From: Termitomyces sp. T153
Taxonomy: Eukaryota; Basidiomycota; Agaricomycetes; Agaricales; Lyophyllaceae
DNA length: 64,000 bases
Direction of reading: 5' to 3'
Assembly (NCBI GenBank): GCA_018296165.2
Contig: JACKQL020000031.1
Coordinates: forward strand, 372,001 to 436,000
Within the stretch, counting starts at the first letter, position 1. Each line of letters begins with the position of its first letter. Made by a program: the position numbers and the translations under genes. Below, one piece after another: positions 61,878-64,000 of the stretch. The notes beneath the pieces were generated by a model. That model had not been told where the DNA came from. It ran no database searches and saw only the letters and a program-made list of their open reading frames with translations.

Positions 61878-64000
61878 ATGATCATTTCCACTGGACTAAT
61901 GTTTATTAGCTCTAGTTTTCAACTGCGACTGACCATCATGAGCCCATCTGACTGGTATAAATGTGCCCATACCTGTGTGCATGTGGCTGATCCATTGCGG
62001 AGTCGTACTCAAAATGCTAGGCTAACTTATGAATTCCAAGGGATGCAGATTGCAGTAGGAACAGTTCCTGTGTGGCACCGAAATTCTACTTTCTGGCGCA
62101 GACATGTTGCATCCACAAAGCAGCACCCAGCATGCACCCCATCTTGTCCAATGCATGAGCACCTAGGCAAAAAGGATAAGGCAAACCTTTGGCCTGATAT
62201 TGCCCAACTGAGGCTACCCTTGAGCCATCATGAATGTGCCCAATGGTCATTGGCCATAGCTCTCACAAATATGACAGGACAATATGGGGACAGTGTACCT
62301 GATTCATGGAGGACAAAGGCCGGAGCCTTTCTGGAGGAGTGTGAAGCAGTCTCAAATCAAAATGGTGATGATGAACTGCCACGATCCACTGACCATTGCG
62401 ATCAAGGTCCCACTGTTTGCCTAGTGACACCAAATCCTGACCCCCAAGCCCAGGCTGAGAATGCATCTCCTCCACCTGTTGGCATCGAGACCTCTCAACA
62501 GGTTCTACTCTTCCCCAAGCCCCAACCCCTAGATACTGATGAGCCACCGATATGTGTTGTTTGGATTGAATCGAGACCCCATGCTGTACTTGACTACACT
62601 GATGCTTGCCAATTGATTTGTTATCACAACTCAATGATACGTCTACGCTTGGCTTTGGAAGTTCAAGAGGCATTTCCTAACAATCTATGGATACTGGATG
62701 GGCAAGGGGGTAAATTGTCCAAGGATCAAATTGAAAAGACTCCCATGGAAGAGAATGTTGAAGTGATCATGGAAGAATGGGTAAGGATATCATACATAAC
62801 ATTGGAACGTACATATTGAGATACACACAGGTCACAATATTGGTCAAGCTCATGGAACGGGACACCTTATTTGATGTCAAGTTGATGACCTTCCAGAACT
62901 TCTTCCAGGCTCTGACCACCCCTTCTTCCAACCCGAATTTGGTAACACTTGAAGGGGCAGATCTAATACTCGCTTGGGGGGACCTCAGTATGGATTTCCT
63001 GTAAGCTCATGTTGCCCTACTACTGTATTAAAATTCACTCAATCAAGGGGTCCTAACAACTGCTATGGCTGGAACACCGAATCTTTCAACATATTTTTCC
63101 AACGGCTGCTGCAGCTGTCCCATGTAACTGCTATTTGGCCACATCCAGCTGAGACCCTCATATATGGCAACAAGACATCCTACCTTAGTGATGCTGCTGC
63201 TATTGCAAGGCAGCATGGACATGAAATACCTGCCGTCTGTATCATCGATCACCCTCAGGATGTCAAGGAGCTGCAACCTGACCTGATTTACAAACGAGGC
63301 TATAGCGATTTTTCACAACATGTGTACTTCTCAGGCTGTCCTAACTTGGGACAAAAGCCCATGGGTACGATAGAAGCATTTCTGGCGGCAGTTGATGAGG
63401 GTGAGCATTGTTATGCTGGTGTGGATGGTGGTTTAGGGCCCATTACACCTAAATGGTTCACCATGCCTTACCTTGACTCTGTGAAGAAGTTTGGGGAGCT
63501 CCATGTGTTCTTTGTCAGTGGCAAGATAACTCATACAACAGCCACCATGGGTATCAGAACAACACATTTTCGTGATGTGCGCAATCCCACCCTACTGGAT
63601 AAACTCTTGTGAGTCTCAACTGCTCTCGAGTCCAGCTGACCATCTTCACCCTTGCCCAACAGGAACCAACTGTACGATGAGCCGATGAACGTGTGGGAAG
63701 CTGAAGAAGCAAAACAACGCTTCGAAAAATTTGCCACCGACATGCTGATTGGGTTGATCCAAACTCGAGAAAAGCGAGAGAAACATCCTTCCGACTTGCG
63801 ACTGTTTGCTCGACTCGACATCGCAGTGTATCGTCATCCTGACAACACATGGCGATACTACTTGAGCAAGGTCAAGGCAGGCATTGCTACGGTCCTATAC
63901 TTGCGGGCAGACACAAACTGTCATATTGAACATGTTCTTGTGTCGTCTCTCTGTGATAATTTCTTCACCAAGGGTCACATGCGTCGCAGGAATCTGCTAA
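61878..64000 (+). CDS. Unrecognised gene, probably an expanded basidiomycete family; 3' end outside window
   Basis: Possible starts at 61878, 61899 or 61938 (MSPSDWYKCAHTC). Exons run to 62780, then 62831-63000, 63050-63609 and 63661 to the window end; GT-AG junctions keep one frame with no stop. Visible segments: HPACTPSCPMHEHLGKKDK, ICVVWIESRPHAVLDY, EFNNL-like QEAFPNNLWILDGQGG, WPHPAETLIYGNKTSYLSDA, HGHEIPAVCIIDHPQDVKEL, KRGYSDFSQHVYF, GELHVFFVSGKITHT and DLRLFARLDIAVYRHPDNTW. The last two resemble a pattern I associate with uncharacterised, possibly ATP-grasp-like, repeat proteins of mushrooms; weak. An intact frame over 600 codons argues it is not yet decayed. Confidence 0.6.

Overview
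The window looks like nuclear DNA of a mushroom-forming basidiomycete (Agaricomycetes). The evidence is intron-dense genes with introns of about 45-60 nt, a chromodomain Ty3/Gypsy element, a Tad-type LINE, a KDZ-type (Kyakuja-Dileera-Zisupton) transposase, and genes shared widely by basidiomycetes. I cannot name the species from sequence alone. All assignments come from reading the translations; no search was run.

Layout. 1-6711 is a compact gene block: a PPR protein (5' end outside the window), RFT1, a SAP-domain membrane protein and a small cysteine-rich secreted or membrane protein. About 7500-37170 is a transposon block almost devoid of CpG. It is bracketed by a long inverted repeat (8446-9311 and 37168-37809). 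Inside it, Gypsy element B (12170-31415, TSD gatac) has Gypsy element A (12396-25635, TSD tgtgc) inserted in its 5' LTR. A carries a LINE (about 17460-24995, TSD aaactgttgcat), and the LINE carries an LTR-containing segment (about 20820-21905). B itself sits between a minus-strand repeat gene (10617-12116) and a decayed KDZ transposase gene (33235-36846) that contains a mitochondrial nad1 fragment (about 35240-35527). A CpG-bearing solo LTR (9329-10548) and a 183-bp MITE-like element (8485-8667) are later insertions.

38407-60527 returns to genes: a LINE remnant, an APC-family amino-acid permease, an F-box-like protein, a C2H2 zinc-finger protein, a molybdenum cofactor sulfurase, xanthine dehydrogenase, a membrane protein of unknown function and an RNF216-like RBR ubiquitin ligase. 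The last feature (61878-64000) is an unrecognised gene running off the end.

How genes work together. The clearest functional unit is the head-to-head pair at 46133-54600. Mo-cofactor sulfurase supplies the terminal sulfur that xanthine dehydrogenase needs, and the two start codons are only 97 bp apart. RFT1 acts in N-glycan lipid precursor assembly. The other genes look like ordinary housekeeping or regulatory genes with no evident shared pathway.
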